DNA of 40,530 bases from a virus. The stretch spans positions 1 through 40,530 of IMG/VR virus record IMGVR_UViG_3300031261_000307, one strand, 5' to 3'. The translations under genes were made by a program, and so were the position numbers. This document shows, one piece after another, positions 24,362-32,066 of the stretch (its first letter is position 1; each line of letters begins with the position of its first letter). The notes beneath the pieces are model-generated. The model had not been told where the DNA came from, ran no database searches, and saw only the letters and a list, made by a program, of their open reading frames with translations.

Positions 24362-24976
24362 TTAGATGTAGGGGTTAGCCATGATAGATTCCATTGTCCC
24401 CGTTGGCATGTCATCAAGAGTCTTTACAAAGCCACGTAACAATCTAAATGAATTAGGTATATACTCGTCTGGAATATCGTCGGTGTTTGCAATAAGGACT
24501 TTCGCTATTTTAGCTGCATCAGCAGCGACCTTATGCGTTCGCTTCATATGAATATCGTGGCTCTTTGGCGTCCACGGTTTACCTAACCAGTCGTTGACAA
24601 GAATCTTTGAAAATAATTGAAACGTCATTATAAATTCTTCTTCATCGTCCGACCCAAACCATGTATCATCACCGTTATTAACACTATATGTTAATAAAGA
24701 AAACCTTTTGTCTGCGGGCGTCCGCGCACCAAATAATGGATGAAGAGAAGTTACATTAACAGAGTGCTTCAAAAGAATATCCGTGCTTGGTTTCTGAACG
24801 CTGCAAACATTAACTAGATGCTTACCAGAGTTTTTCTGCCCCACTTCATCATAAGCTGAAATAGGCACCGCTAAGATAACAGAACCAGCATCATCTACAA
24901 CATTGAATCCATAGTTAGGAAGCTCCCGCTTTAAGAAGCTGCCAAATGAACCGTCGCCTACTATCTGGATTTTCAT
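24362..24976 (-). CDS. Prephenate dehydrogenase-like NAD(P)-binding protein
   Basis: 204 residues. N-terminal Rossmann start IVGDGSFGSFLKRELPNYGF, then SVILAVPISAYDEV, LVNVCSVQKPS and TSLHPLFG, as in TyrA. It is shorter than bacterial TyrA and lacks a clear ACT or mutase domain. NAD(P)+ oxidation of an arogenate/prephenate-like substrate is an inference. Confidence 0.65.
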   Translation of the reverse strand: MKIQIVGDGSFGSFLKRELPNYGFNVVDDAGSVILAVPISAYDEVGQKNSGKHLVNVCSVQKPSTDILLKHSVNVTSLHPLFGARTPADKRFSLLTYSVNNGDDTWFGSDDEEEFIMTFQLFSKILVNDWLGKPWTPKSHDIHMKRTHKVAADAAKIAKVLIANTDDIPDEYIPNSFRLLRGFVKTLDDMPTGTMESIMANPYI

Positions 24977-24978
24977 AA

Positions 24979-25296
24979 TTATTTCTTGGCGCGGAAGATT
25001 ACTTTTTGTGCAATCTCGTACGCAAACACCATATCCTGATTATAATGAGTAATCGTGAAGTCCACGATTCTATTAATCTGAGCCTCGGTACATGCAATTC
25101 TTACTGGAATCATACGTTCAGCGACCAATTCTTTATTCTCTGGATTTATCCACTGGCCGCGAGCGACTCCCATAAGCGTGAGGCCACCGGAAATTTTTCG
25201 CACCACTTTGTCCCATTCTTGATGGTGCCTTTTCCTGACAGGCTTTCCGTTTCTTACGCAGGGGACGAGTATTTCCCACAGAGTTGTCTTTTTCAT
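24979..25296 (-). CDS. Hypothetical protein
   Basis: 105 residues from the ATG at 25296 (MKKTTLWEILVPCVRNGKPV). Contains a strand-loop-strand with RKRHHQEWDKVVRKISGG and a C-terminal helix. Not recognised. The upstream gene reads over its first 55 codons in another frame. Confidence 0.55.
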   Translation of the reverse strand: MKKTTLWEILVPCVRNGKPVRKRHHQEWDKVVRKISGGLTLMGVARGQWINPENKELVAERMIPVRIACTEAQINRIVDFTITHYNQDMVFAYEIAQKVIFRAKK

Positions 25297-25558
25297 ATCT
25301 CTTATTAACGCGAGCGTGTTCTTCTGGTGTAAACTGTTCCTCGAAAACACGATATACTTCTTTCATCGCGTTGTCTATTTTAGTTTGATAGCGTGCTATA
25401 TTTATGATTGTTTCGATTGCATTAGCTCCGGGTTTATAATCGGCGGGAGGAAGAAAACCAATAGTATCCCAATGAAGACGCGTTAGCCTAGCTTTCTCGT
25501 TATCAACGCAATAACGAATCAGCATTAAGGAATCAGATGAAAGAGTTTTAATGCCCAT
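25133..25558 (-). CDS. Hypothetical protein with long out-of-frame overlap
   Basis: 141 residues. The first 90 are gene-like and helical (ETIINIARYQTKIDNAMKEV). The last 52 (KDNSVGN...) lie over the start of the next gene in a different frame and are basic and low-complexity. A stop may have been lost near 25296. Function unknown. Confidence 0.5.
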   Translation of the reverse strand: MGIKTLSSDSLMLIRYCVDNEKARLTRLHWDTIGFLPPADYKPGANAIETIINIARYQTKIDNAMKEVYRVFEEQFTPEEHARVNKRYEKDNSVGNTRPLRKKRKACQEKAPSRMGQSGAKNFRWPHAYGSRSRPVDKSRE

Positions 25559-26004
25559 TATTTATCTTCTACTTGTACAAGCATTTCAATAAAATTTTGC
25601 ATGATTTCTTCGGCGGTTTCGGCATAACAATGCTGATTCAACCTAAGCCTGCATACTCCCCCTCGGCTGCTGTAAGTATATTCATAAACATCAAAAAGCA
25701 TACCTTTAGAAAAAGTATATTCAAGTTTTGAGCCAAATGATATTTTAAATTCTGCATGTCCGTACGAATAGCATGGGGATTTACCTGCCACGGAGCCTCT
25801 ATAAATAGATTGAAATTCCCTTAATAATTTATGAAGAGGCTCGAATTCAGTTTCTTTTTTTCTATTGTGTTTCTCTATTAAAATTTGTTGTTTTAGCCTT
25901 TTCGATTCAAGCTTATTACGCATCGTTTCCAAGGATTCCGGTATGGAAACAAAAGGAATACGAATCTCTTCGGGTTCAGGTTTTGAAAATAGGAATTTAA
26001 ACAT
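25558..26004 (-). CDS. Hypothetical protein
   Basis: 148 residues from the ATG at 26004 (MFKFLFSKPEPEEIR), 6 bases after a promoter-like -10. Helical middle (MRNKLESKRLKQQILIEKHNRKK) and beta-rich C terminus. First gene of the transcript that continues to the TyrA-like, TrpC-like and zincin genes. Confidence 0.6.
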   Translation of the reverse strand: MFKFLFSKPEPEEIRIPFVSIPESLETMRNKLESKRLKQQILIEKHNRKKETEFEPLHKLLREFQSIYRGSVAGKSPCYSYGHAEFKISFGSKLEYTFSKGMLFDVYEYTYSSRGGVCRLRLNQHCYAETAEEIMQNFIEMLVQVEDK

Positions 26005-26010
26005 AATTTG

Positions 26011-26038
26011 AAAATACAATGTTTTCCTCGGGAGTCAA
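26011..26038 (-). promoter_or_regulatory. Promoter-like element (TTGACT-N16-TATTTT)
   Basis: TTGACT at 26038-26033, TATTTT at 26016-26011, 6 bases before the ATG at 26004. Confidence 0.55.
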
Positions 26039-26042
26039 GCTT

Positions 26043-26501
26043 TTATTGCTCCCAAGGGAAGACCTTGAAGGGTACGGGTTTAGTTTTGATTGGCGAAACG
26101 TTCTTGAGATTTCCAATAGTAATATGGAATGGGCAACGAGGACGAGGAGGCAAGCCAAGCTCTACGCGAATTTCTTCAAGACGAGGGCATTTCACCACAA
26201 GCCAAAAATAAATATCGCTGCTACGAATCTCCGGGTCATACTCAAAAGGAATCACTTCCCCTTGATATTTTCGCCAAACAGATTCGTTCTTAGGGCGCTC
26301 GTATTTGCATACGGTGACGTGAGCTTGCCAGATTGGGGTGTTCAAATTAACACGCAATTCACGCCGCACCCAAGCTTGATAATATTGAATTATCGAGTCG
26401 GGCGCGGTCAGCTTGCACGCCCACGAAACTTCCTTGCGAGCCTTGAAATTAGCCCGCATAGGAGTTGGGTTGTAGATGAGTTTTCCGGTTGCGTTGAACA
26501 T
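26043..26501 (-). CDS. Acb1-like 2H phosphodiesterase (anti-CBASS)
   Basis: 152 residues, the size of T4 Acb1 (gp57B). Two HxT motifs: AHVTV (H61, T63) and FHITIGNL (H126, T128). The IYFWLVVKCPRLEEIRVELG stretch before the second motif resembles the T4 protein as I remember it. Acb1 hydrolyses cyclic di- and trinucleotides made by CBASS and so blocks that defence. A generic 2'-5' ligase-like role is the alternative. Confidence 0.75.
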   Translation of the reverse strand: MFNATGKLIYNPTPMRANFKARKEVSWACKLTAPDSIIQYYQAWVRRELRVNLNTPIWQAHVTVCKYERPKNESVWRKYQGEVIPFEYDPEIRSSDIYFWLVVKCPRLEEIRVELGLPPRPRCPFHITIGNLKNVSPIKTKPVPFKVFPWEQ

Positions 26502-26803
26502 CCCTCGACTGTAGAGGTTTTTATAGGGAAGTCAAGGGATTTTCTTATGGTATACTCGTCCATGTTCGTCTGCTCGACCCACCCCTTATCCTCAAGCTCC
26601 ATTAGACCCTCTTGCACACCGTACAAGCGGTCGGGTTGGTCTTCACGCTCTGCTGCCAATCCAGTATTTTCCATACAGCGGCCAACGAATTTGAAAGCGT
26701 CCGAAATATCAATATACTGTCCGTCGTCATTAGAGTACATAGCTAGTACCATCTTAGCATTCTCGGAAAGGGTATCGTACTCTTCTTGGGTCGCTTTAAT
26801 CAT
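26408..26803 (-). CDS. Hypothetical protein overlapping the Acb1-like gene
   Basis: 131 residues. The first 95 look like a winged-helix domain (LSENAKMVLAMYSNDDGQYIDI ... EGLMELEDKGWVEQ). The last 35 read through the promoter and the start of the Acb1-like gene in another frame and are Ser/Thr-rich. The original stop may be missing. Last gene of the transcript from the structured RNA. Confidence 0.5.
   Translation of the reverse strand: MIKATQEEYDTLSENAKMVLAMYSNDDGQYIDISDAFKFVGRCMENTGLAAEREDQPDRLYGVQEGLMELEDKGWVEQTNMDEYTIRKSLDFPIKTSTVEGCSTQPENSSTTQLLCGLISRLARKFRGRAS
26508..26535 (-). promoter_or_regulatory. Promoter of the Acb1-like gene
   Basis: TTGACT at 26535-26530, N16, TACAGT at 26513-26508, 6 bases before the ATG at 26501. 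It lies inside the 3' end of the upstream frame. Confidence 0.55.
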
Positions 26804-26814
26804 AAGACGTAGAT

Positions 26815-27102
26815 TTATTTTTCCTGATAGTAAATATCACAATAGAATACCAAGTCGCAGTAATCTATCTTTGCAGGCGGAACTTCGGGAATATTTAGGT
26901 CATATATTTCGCCCTTATACTTTTCATAGCTCTCATAAGAATGACGCAGTACATGACGATAAACAGTCACGTTCTTGTCTCGCGACCACTCTACGATAGC
27001 ATTTAAAACATCATTACAACCATCTGTTGGCGCACCACTTAAAAGCCAATATCCGTGCGGTATTTTCTCGGCACGTTTAATTTCGATTGTGTCTTTATTC
27101 AT
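26815..27102 (-). CDS. Hypothetical protein
   Basis: 95 residues. VVEWS/VTVYRHVL strand-helix alternation and an acidic C terminus (YCDLVFYCDIYYQEK). Not recognised. Overlaps the upstream gene by 4 bases. Confidence 0.55.
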   Translation of the reverse strand: MNKDTIEIKRAEKIPHGYWLLSGAPTDGCNDVLNAIVEWSRDKNVTVYRHVLRHSYESYEKYKGEIYDLNIPEVPPAKIDYCDLVFYCDIYYQEK

Positions 27103-27488
27103 TTCTTGCTCCTGAATTCAGCATAATTCTTCAACAACCCATTAATATTGTCTGCTCCGCATGGGTTCTTCGTGTGGCATTGCCACTTAGGAGGGTCTAA
27201 ATCATGGTCTATACAATACTCTATAAGCCACTTCGCGCAACACATTCCTGTTTTTTCAGTAATGTTGTCATAATTGAATTGTGTATAGTTTGACTTTGCG
27301 CCTTCTTGATAATGCTCGTCAGCAAGGTCATGGTCAAACGAAATAAACTCAGGAAGGCCCATCGCTTCAATGGTACTTACGAAATCTTCGAAATTGCGTG
27401 CGACCACCCACATACCCTCGGGGAATGTTACCCAAGTAGTTTTGTCCATGGGACGTTCATCATCTAAGAAAATATTGTATGATAACAT
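27099..27488 (-). CDS. Cyclic-phosphate-processing receiver-like (cREC) domain protein
   Basis: 129 residues from the ATG at 27488. Receiver-like pattern: IFLDDERP at the N terminus, FISFDHDLAD in the middle and WQCHTKNPCGADNINGLLKNY near the end. This LDDER ... DHDL ... H-x-NP-x-G-x-x-N set is typical of the cREC family, which is predicted to process RNA or nucleotide cyclic phosphates. It shares an operon with a macrodomain and phosphatases. Confidence 0.75.
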   Translation of the reverse strand: MLSYNIFLDDERPMDKTTWVTFPEGMWVVARNFEDFVSTIEAMGLPEFISFDHDLADEHYQEGAKSNYTQFNYDNITEKTGMCCAKWLIEYCIDHDLDPPKWQCHTKNPCGADNINGLLKNYAEFRSKK

Positions 27489-27489
27489 A

Positions 27490-28161
27490 TTATTGAATTT
27501 TACTCCTAAGTAAAGCAACCTTCGAAGGGTCCAGATTAAAACAATCGGAACTTATACCTGTCGCAACTAAGAAATCATCAACCCATGGTAGGTACTGCTC
27601 AATATTGTCAGGCGTAATACCACTTGCGATTCCAATATGAGCGCGTAAGAATGCACCTTCGTAAATTTTTTTAATCTTATCTAACTCCGCAGCAATGCCT
27701 GTTCCATCGCCACTAGTCGTAACGACATCCATGAAATGCGCAGCTATATTTGCGCCCTGTAATAGATTTTTAACAGGCTTTTGGTACTTGAATGCGAAGC
27801 CTCCAAAATATTCTCCGCGCCATCCTGAGTTGATACGAACACGGTCATATAATTCCGCTCGTAGAGAATCGAATGTTCCGTCTTCGTTCTCTTCAATTCC
27901 GCCATCGTCGCACCATAAACCCTGTACCCATGCAGGAACTTTAGTGAAAGCTTTTCCTGTCGGCAGGTCGAGCATATTGATACCTATCCAAAGGTCGGGA
28001 TATTTCTGGTGTACCGCTTCCGCAATTTCTAAAAGCGTCGTAAACTTACGAGTATGATGAATAAGAAAAACACCATCAGCTTTCGCATCAACGGAAATTT
28101 GTATATTCTTCATAACTTGAAGAACGTCTTGAATATGAATTACTACGAAGAATCTTTTCAT
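27490..28161 (-). CDS. TIM-barrel protein (BtpA-like)
   Basis: 223 residues. Alternating strands and helices (GVFLIHH, WIGINMLDL, FLRAHIGIASGIT, DFLVATGIS) fit a TIM barrel; the closest look is to the BtpA family. Substrate unknown. Both ends abut or overlap neighbours in the operon. Confidence 0.5.
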   Translation of the reverse strand: MKRFFVVIHIQDVLQVMKNIQISVDAKADGVFLIHHTRKFTTLLEIAEAVHQKYPDLWIGINMLDLPTGKAFTKVPAWVQGLWCDDGGIEENEDGTFDSLRAELYDRVRINSGWRGEYFGGFAFKYQKPVKNLLQGANIAAHFMDVVTTSGDGTGIAAELDKIKKIYEGAFLRAHIGIASGITPDNIEQYLPWVDDFLVATGISSDCFNLDPSKVALLRSKIQ

Positions 28162-28850
28162 GGGTTATATATGTATCCCCTATCTTCTCCATCCTCAATC
28201 AGACGGATGCTGCAATTCTTGGGATTTGGTTCTTTTTCAAACCATTCAGGAGATAGGTGCAACCATTGCATTACAAATGCCCTAATACTCAAACCATGGG
28301 CGACCACCACGATTGTATTAATATCATGCTTCTTAGCGTCACGGTGAAACGTGCCGAAACACTGATGGACTCGTAATGCTACATCGAAGCGACTCTCACC
28401 CAATGGCATACGCGCCCAAAACCTACCCTCGAAGTCTTCCTGCTTTTTGTAATGAGCGTACTCATTTGGGTATTTATGTTGGATTTCACTAAGCTGACCT
28501 TCGTGAGACATACCATCGAACAATCCAAACTGTTGCTCAACCAGATGAATGTTCTCGCGGACATCATTAATACGGCTACATTTTGAACGTATTAGCTCGG
28601 CGGTTTGACGGGCTCGCTTATATGGGCTAACCCACATACGAATATGGTCATAGCTATTTATAAAATCTCTTGGATGGTACGGGTCATAGTTACCCCTAAT
28701 CATAAAGAAGTCACGAAGAAACCGACCCGCTTCAAACGCTTGGTCTTCTCCCTTACAAGATAGACCGATAGCATGGTCCGCAGTTGTAGTGTGAACCAGT
28801 TTGTTCTGGTTAGCTTCGGACTCGCCGTGACGTACTAATAGGATTTTCAT
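28158..28850 (-). CDS. Histidine phosphatase (phosphoglycerate mutase family)
   Basis: 230 residues. LLVRHGESEANQNK is the catalytic RHG motif; SPYKRARQTAEL and VVVAHGLSIRAF supply the second Arg and His. Likely a phosphatase of a small phosphorylated metabolite; in this operon an ADP-ribose or nucleotide product is plausible but unproven. Confidence 0.88.
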   Translation of the reverse strand: MKILLVRHGESEANQNKLVHTTTADHAIGLSCKGEDQAFEAGRFLRDFFMIRGNYDPYHPRDFINSYDHIRMWVSPYKRARQTAELIRSKCSRINDVRENIHLVEQQFGLFDGMSHEGQLSEIQHKYPNEYAHYKKQEDFEGRFWARMPLGESRFDVALRVHQCFGTFHRDAKKHDINTIVVVAHGLSIRAFVMQWLHLSPEWFEKEPNPKNCSIRLIEDGEDRGYIYNP

Positions 28851-30091
28851 ATGAGGTTGTATCCTCCGGTCTTCTTTTCCAACTCGAAGTTACGGTCGAT
28901 GAAATTGATAACCTCCTGCGGGTCTATATCGCGATTGAACACGATGTTAGGACCGTGCCTATCAAGATAGACAGCTTTCAAGTTACCAAACTGCGCCAAG
29001 CCGCTTGAGGTATTCTTACCGCACTCGTGGCTACCGCACTCCACTTCGCGCTGTGAGCGAATAGGAATTGCATCAGGAGCGTCAGACTTGAGCGGAGAAT
29101 GGAAGTGTACGATACAATCCATACCTTCATGCTCTCTAAATACTCTGCGTTGCGACTGCCCACCAACAGAAGGCTTCGCGCCATAAGCAATAACAGTATC
29201 GGGACCATCGGTTACGACCTTTACAAGGCCAACCTTATCCAAATCATTAAAGTTACTCTTACGGATACTGGTAAGGAATGTATTATCGTTTACCTTGACA
29301 GCGAAGTGTCCGACCGTAGAGTTATTGAATGGCTTGTAAGCCCTTCGTGAGATACAATAATCGACTACGTTACGAAGTGACGAAGGTACTTCTGGAGAAT
29401 TCCAAGGCACTGCTTCGCCAGCGACAACGGTTGACTGTGTAAACGTCAAGTGGCTACGGAGCCACGCCATTTCAACAAGGCCAGCCAAAACTTCATCTCT
29501 GTCTTGAGTTTCATGGTATGCTGCTTCCTCGGGGGTAATGACCATGTTCCAGCATGTTTTTACGTCGTTGACCAACACAAGGTTAGAGCTAGAAGTTTTA
29601 AGAAGCTTCAACCCTTTTAGGTACATTTCTTCCCTACTAGCACCACTGGTGGTCTTGAAAGATACGAGGAAAATATCTTTGCGGGTCTTACGGATACTAT
29701 TTACGACCTTCGCGGTGGGGCGCAAATCCATAAGATAATTGCTATCAGAACCCAATCGAGGTTCATATTTACCGCTGTTACTTATCCCAAGAGTTCCTTC
29801 GAAATCCACCATAGCTACGTTAAAGAAAACAATCTTCGTGAGAGGATTGGCGATAACTTCTTTCACACGTTCCGCAACGTTATCATTTGTCACGAGCTTG
29901 GAACTGGCATCTGCCATTTTGGTTAAATGCAAAACAGCGGTCAAATTTCTGTATTTGACCTCTGACTCAAAAAGGTTGACAATACTCCTTGCCGTGCTTC
30001 CGAACGCTGGTGCGGCCAGAGCAAGGTGCGTACGAACATATGAGAATGTACCGCCTCCGAAAATGTGGACCTGTTTGTTGAGCTTATTCAT
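28847..30091 (-). CDS. Fusion of CoaB-like (phosphopantothenoylcysteine synthetase-like) and class II aldolase domains
   Basis: 414 residues. N-terminal half: HIFGGGTFSYVRTHLALAAP, FFNVAMVDFEG, LRPTAKVVNSIRKTRKDIFLVSFKT and LVLVNDV, in the order of the DFP/CoaB nucleotide-binding fold. C-terminal half: class II aldolase/adducin pattern with STVVAGEAVPW, TVGHFAVKVNDN and DCIVHFHSP (metal His). I do not know this fusion from cellular CoA synthesis, so it may act on another nucleotide-activated or sugar substrate. Confidence 0.7.
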   Translation of the reverse strand: MNKLNKQVHIFGGGTFSYVRTHLALAAPAFGSTARSIVNLFESEVKYRNLTAVLHLTKMADASSKLVTNDNVAERVKEVIANPLTKIVFFNVAMVDFEGTLGISNSGKYEPRLGSDSNYLMDLRPTAKVVNSIRKTRKDIFLVSFKTTSGASREEMYLKGLKLLKTSSSNLVLVNDVKTCWNMVITPEEAAYHETQDRDEVLAGLVEMAWLRSHLTFTQSTVVAGEAVPWNSPEVPSSLRNVVDYCISRRAYKPFNNSTVGHFAVKVNDNTFLTSIRKSNFNDLDKVGLVKVVTDGPDTVIAYGAKPSVGGQSQRRVFREHEGMDCIVHFHSPLKSDAPDAIPIRSQREVECGSHECGKNTSSGLAQFGNLKAVYLDRHGPNIVFNRDIDPQEVINFIDRNFELEKKTGGYNLI

Positions 30092-30585
30092 CTGTGATAT
30101 ATTGTGAATTCCACTTTAGGACACTTTTTTAATTCTGCAAGCAAAAACGGTTGCAAAAGTTCTTTGTATCCAGCTTCCGAATCAGCGGGCCAGTAATCAC
30201 CCCACTGCGTAAACTCCGCTCCTCTCCCTCCATTCTTAGAGCCGATACGTGGAAGTGCCACGCTATGAACAGGTAGCCGACCATCCGTTATAGAATTTAT
30301 CAGATTCCGTATGGAAATCTTAGCCCACGGCAAACGAATCCGATGGCGAAAATTGTTTTTTACAGCTAAATTTGCTAGGTAATATTCGCCCTCTTTGTAA
30401 ATCCAACAGTCACCAACCGCTATTTCTCCTTCGTTACAAAGCCTTTTGTACTCTTTGTACATTTGTGGATGCCTGTTCTTAAATTCTAAAGCAATACCCG
30501 CGCCCATCGCGCCAACACAATTAATTGTATTAACATAGCAATCATGTTGGTGTTCGAACATATCTCCGTTAACAAATCTGACCAT
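30088..30585 (-). CDS. Macrodomain ADP-ribose hydrolase (DarG/TARG1-like)
   Basis: 165 residues, a single macrodomain. Signature YVNTINCVGAMGAGIALEFKNRHP, then AVGDCWIY and LANLAVKNNFRHRIRLPW, where the Lys matches the catalytic Lys position of DarG-like proteins, and LPRIGSKNGG. It could remove ADP-ribose from DNA (against DarT toxins) or from targets of the PARP in this window. Confidence 0.85.
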   Translation of the reverse strand: MVRFVNGDMFEHQHDCYVNTINCVGAMGAGIALEFKNRHPQMYKEYKRLCNEGEIAVGDCWIYKEGEYYLANLAVKNNFRHRIRLPWAKISIRNLINSITDGRLPVHSVALPRIGSKNGGRGAEFTQWGDYWPADSEAGYKELLQPFLLAELKKCPKVEFTIYHR

Positions 30586-31063
30586 GTTTCCTCCCGTATG
30601 ATGCTTTCAGAGCGGCGACGATATGAGGCTTCGGCAGACCTGTTTCGTAAAAGTCTTTAGGCAGCTTCGCTCCGTATATTTCGTGCAAAGCTAAAGCGAT
30701 AGAGGGGCTGCGAGAAACGCCTGCGCTACAGTGAACGACAAACCTATCAACGCCAATCGCTATACAATTATCAACGAAACTGATAATTTCATCAGCGTCC
30801 GCATCACTAATTGCTTTCACAGTCTTTCCGCGTACCGCTCCATAGAGTTCCTCATCTGGATATGTAAAACTCTTCTCTTCCTCCATAAACATACAACGTA
30901 GAAAAGGAATTTTACGATATTCAATATTGAGATGTTCGAGCTTCAAAGGAAGCCCATCGAACCAAGCATAACAAGAAATAATTGCAGACGTATCTGAAAT
31001 AACGCTGCTGAACGCAGGGTCTTCAAGTACGTATCTAGGTAATGCGATGGTTTTTAAACTCAT
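30569..31063 (-). CDS. Dual-specificity phosphatase-like protein
   Basis: 164 residues. VVHCSAGVSRSPS is the HCx5R signature (C112, R118); the general-acid Asp is likely in the SDADADE region. First gene after the structured RNA leader, beginning 8 bases beyond the closing helix. Could act on phosphoproteins, linking to the kinase at 10319, or on RNA/nucleotide phosphates. Confidence 0.82.
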   Translation of the reverse strand: MSLKTIALPRYVLEDPAFSSVISDTSAIISCYAWFDGLPLKLEHLNIEYRKIPFLRCMFMEEEKSFTYPDEELYGAVRGKTVKAISDADADEIISFVDNCIAIGVDRFVVHCSAGVSRSPSIALALHEIYGAKLPKDFYETGLPKPHIVAALKASYGRKHGQIC

Positions 31064-31070
31064 AAGGTGT

Positions 31071-31442
31071 TAGTTCTTTTAAATCAGCAGCCGTAGCCGC
31101 GTTCCTGCTTTATCCCTACATTTGACTGAACTTCTTTCGAAGCCCGCAGTTTGCCAACACTGCCGCCTCAACCCGATTCGCATTTAGGACGATTACTATT
31201 GAATCTGTTTGAGTTGAACCTAACTTGTAGTATTAGCGAGCATCCCGGTTTATCCACTGTAACGTATTACAGCAACCTCTACGTCAGCTTTGTTAATGAC
31301 TGATTTCGGCCCGTTTGCATTTATGCTCTCCTATCGTCTCGTCTGGTTACGCGAACTTTCTCACCTTACAGGGCTCTCAGTTTCGTACGGACAACTGGTA
31401 ACTGCAATGCGCGTAGAGTCGCTTACTGATTTAAAAGAACTA
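31071..31442 (-). ncRNA. Structured RNA of about 372 nt closed by a 17-bp helix
   Basis: Positions 31071-31087 and 31426-31442 are perfect inverted repeats. Inside are several stable hairpins on the minus strand: GCGGC-TACG-GCTGC and CTGTAA-TACG-TTACAG (UNCG loops), GCTTC-GAAA-GAAGT (GNRA loop), GCAGT...ACTGC, and GCAT-AA-ATGC. UNCG and GNRA loops form only if the minus strand is transcribed. A promoter at 31448-31475 puts the RNA 5' end at the closing helix. Only short or poor ORFs. It may be a leader of the 31063 operon, or a free RNA. Not tmRNA or RNase P by motifs I can check. Confidence 0.75.
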
Positions 31443-31445
31443 TCA

Positions 31446-31739
31446 CTACTTTACAATGGTTTCTAAATTTGTCAACAGATTTTTTAATTCATCCATCGTC
31501 ATAGGCTTTTCGAACGCTGGCTCACCATCTTCAATCCTCTGCACCGTTCTGTCCAATTCGCTATTGAGAAATTTCAGCATCCACTTGCGGTCAAACGTTT
31601 TATCGACCATTCCTTTTACCAGAAAACCTAGCAATTCAGGCTCGACGCCACAATTTTCTATGGTCAGTTTGCGTTTCTTCATCGCTCCCTTAAAATCGTT
31701 CAAGAGGATGTTGGAGATTGGTTTAGCGTAGCTATTCAT
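31446..31739 (-). CDS. Hypothetical helical protein
   Basis: 97 residues from the ATG at 31739 (MNSYAKPISNILLNDFKGAM), which overlaps the TAG of the HNH gene. Mostly helical, with basic and acidic clusters. Ends TAG TGA. Not recognised. Confidence 0.55.
   Translation of the reverse strand: MNSYAKPISNILLNDFKGAMKKRKLTIENCGVEPELLGFLVKGMVDKTFDRKWMLKFLNSELDRTVQRIEDGEPAFEKPMTMDELKNLLTNLETIVK
31448..31475 (-). promoter_or_regulatory. Promoter of the structured RNA
   Basis: TTGACA at 31475-31470, N16, TAAAGT at 31453-31448. The expected start is around 31441, at the first base pair of the closing helix. It lies inside the 3' end of the gene 31446-31739. Confidence 0.7.
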
Positions 31740-32064
31740 CAAGTTCTTTTCTAGCCGCTTCCTCAGCTTTGGCACGAGTAGAACCTATTAAAGCATACAG
31801 GTCATTAGGGTAAAATCCTTCATCTACCGGCTTGTTACGATGAAAATCCTCAGCTTTATCATGGTGTTTTGGACAAAGTGTTATCCCGTTTTCCTTAACG
31901 TAACCTCCTCCAAATATTTCATTTCGGTCTGTAATATGGTGAACTTCCAAATTTTGGCATTCAGTAATAGGCACCATACAAATTTTACATTTGTGTCCAT
32001 CACGTTCGTAAACGTGTTTACGAAATCTTTCTCTGATTTGTCGCTTTGATAATTTCCACGCCAT
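31732..32064 (-). CDS. HNH endonuclease
   Basis: 110 residues: YERDGHKCKICMVPI, LEVHHITDRNEIF and NGITLCPKHHDKAE form a compact HNH with C-x2-C. Its ATG lies 2 bases after the CCA of the amber tRNA. Ends in TAG. Confidence 0.87.
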   Translation of the reverse strand: MAWKLSKRQIRERFRKHVYERDGHKCKICMVPITECQNLEVHHITDRNEIFGGGYVKENGITLCPKHHDKAEDFHRNKPVDEGFYPNDLYALIGSTRAKAEEAARKELDE

Positions 32065-32066
32065 AT

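Noticed and set aside
26019-26999. 326-codon plus-strand ORF
   Set aside because: Antisense to the Acb1-like gene and its neighbours, which have clear motifs; its own translation has no recognisable domain.
31071-31442. tmRNA or RNase P RNA
   Set aside because: No tRNA-like ends or tag frame for tmRNA, and no match to the conserved RNase P core stretches I know.
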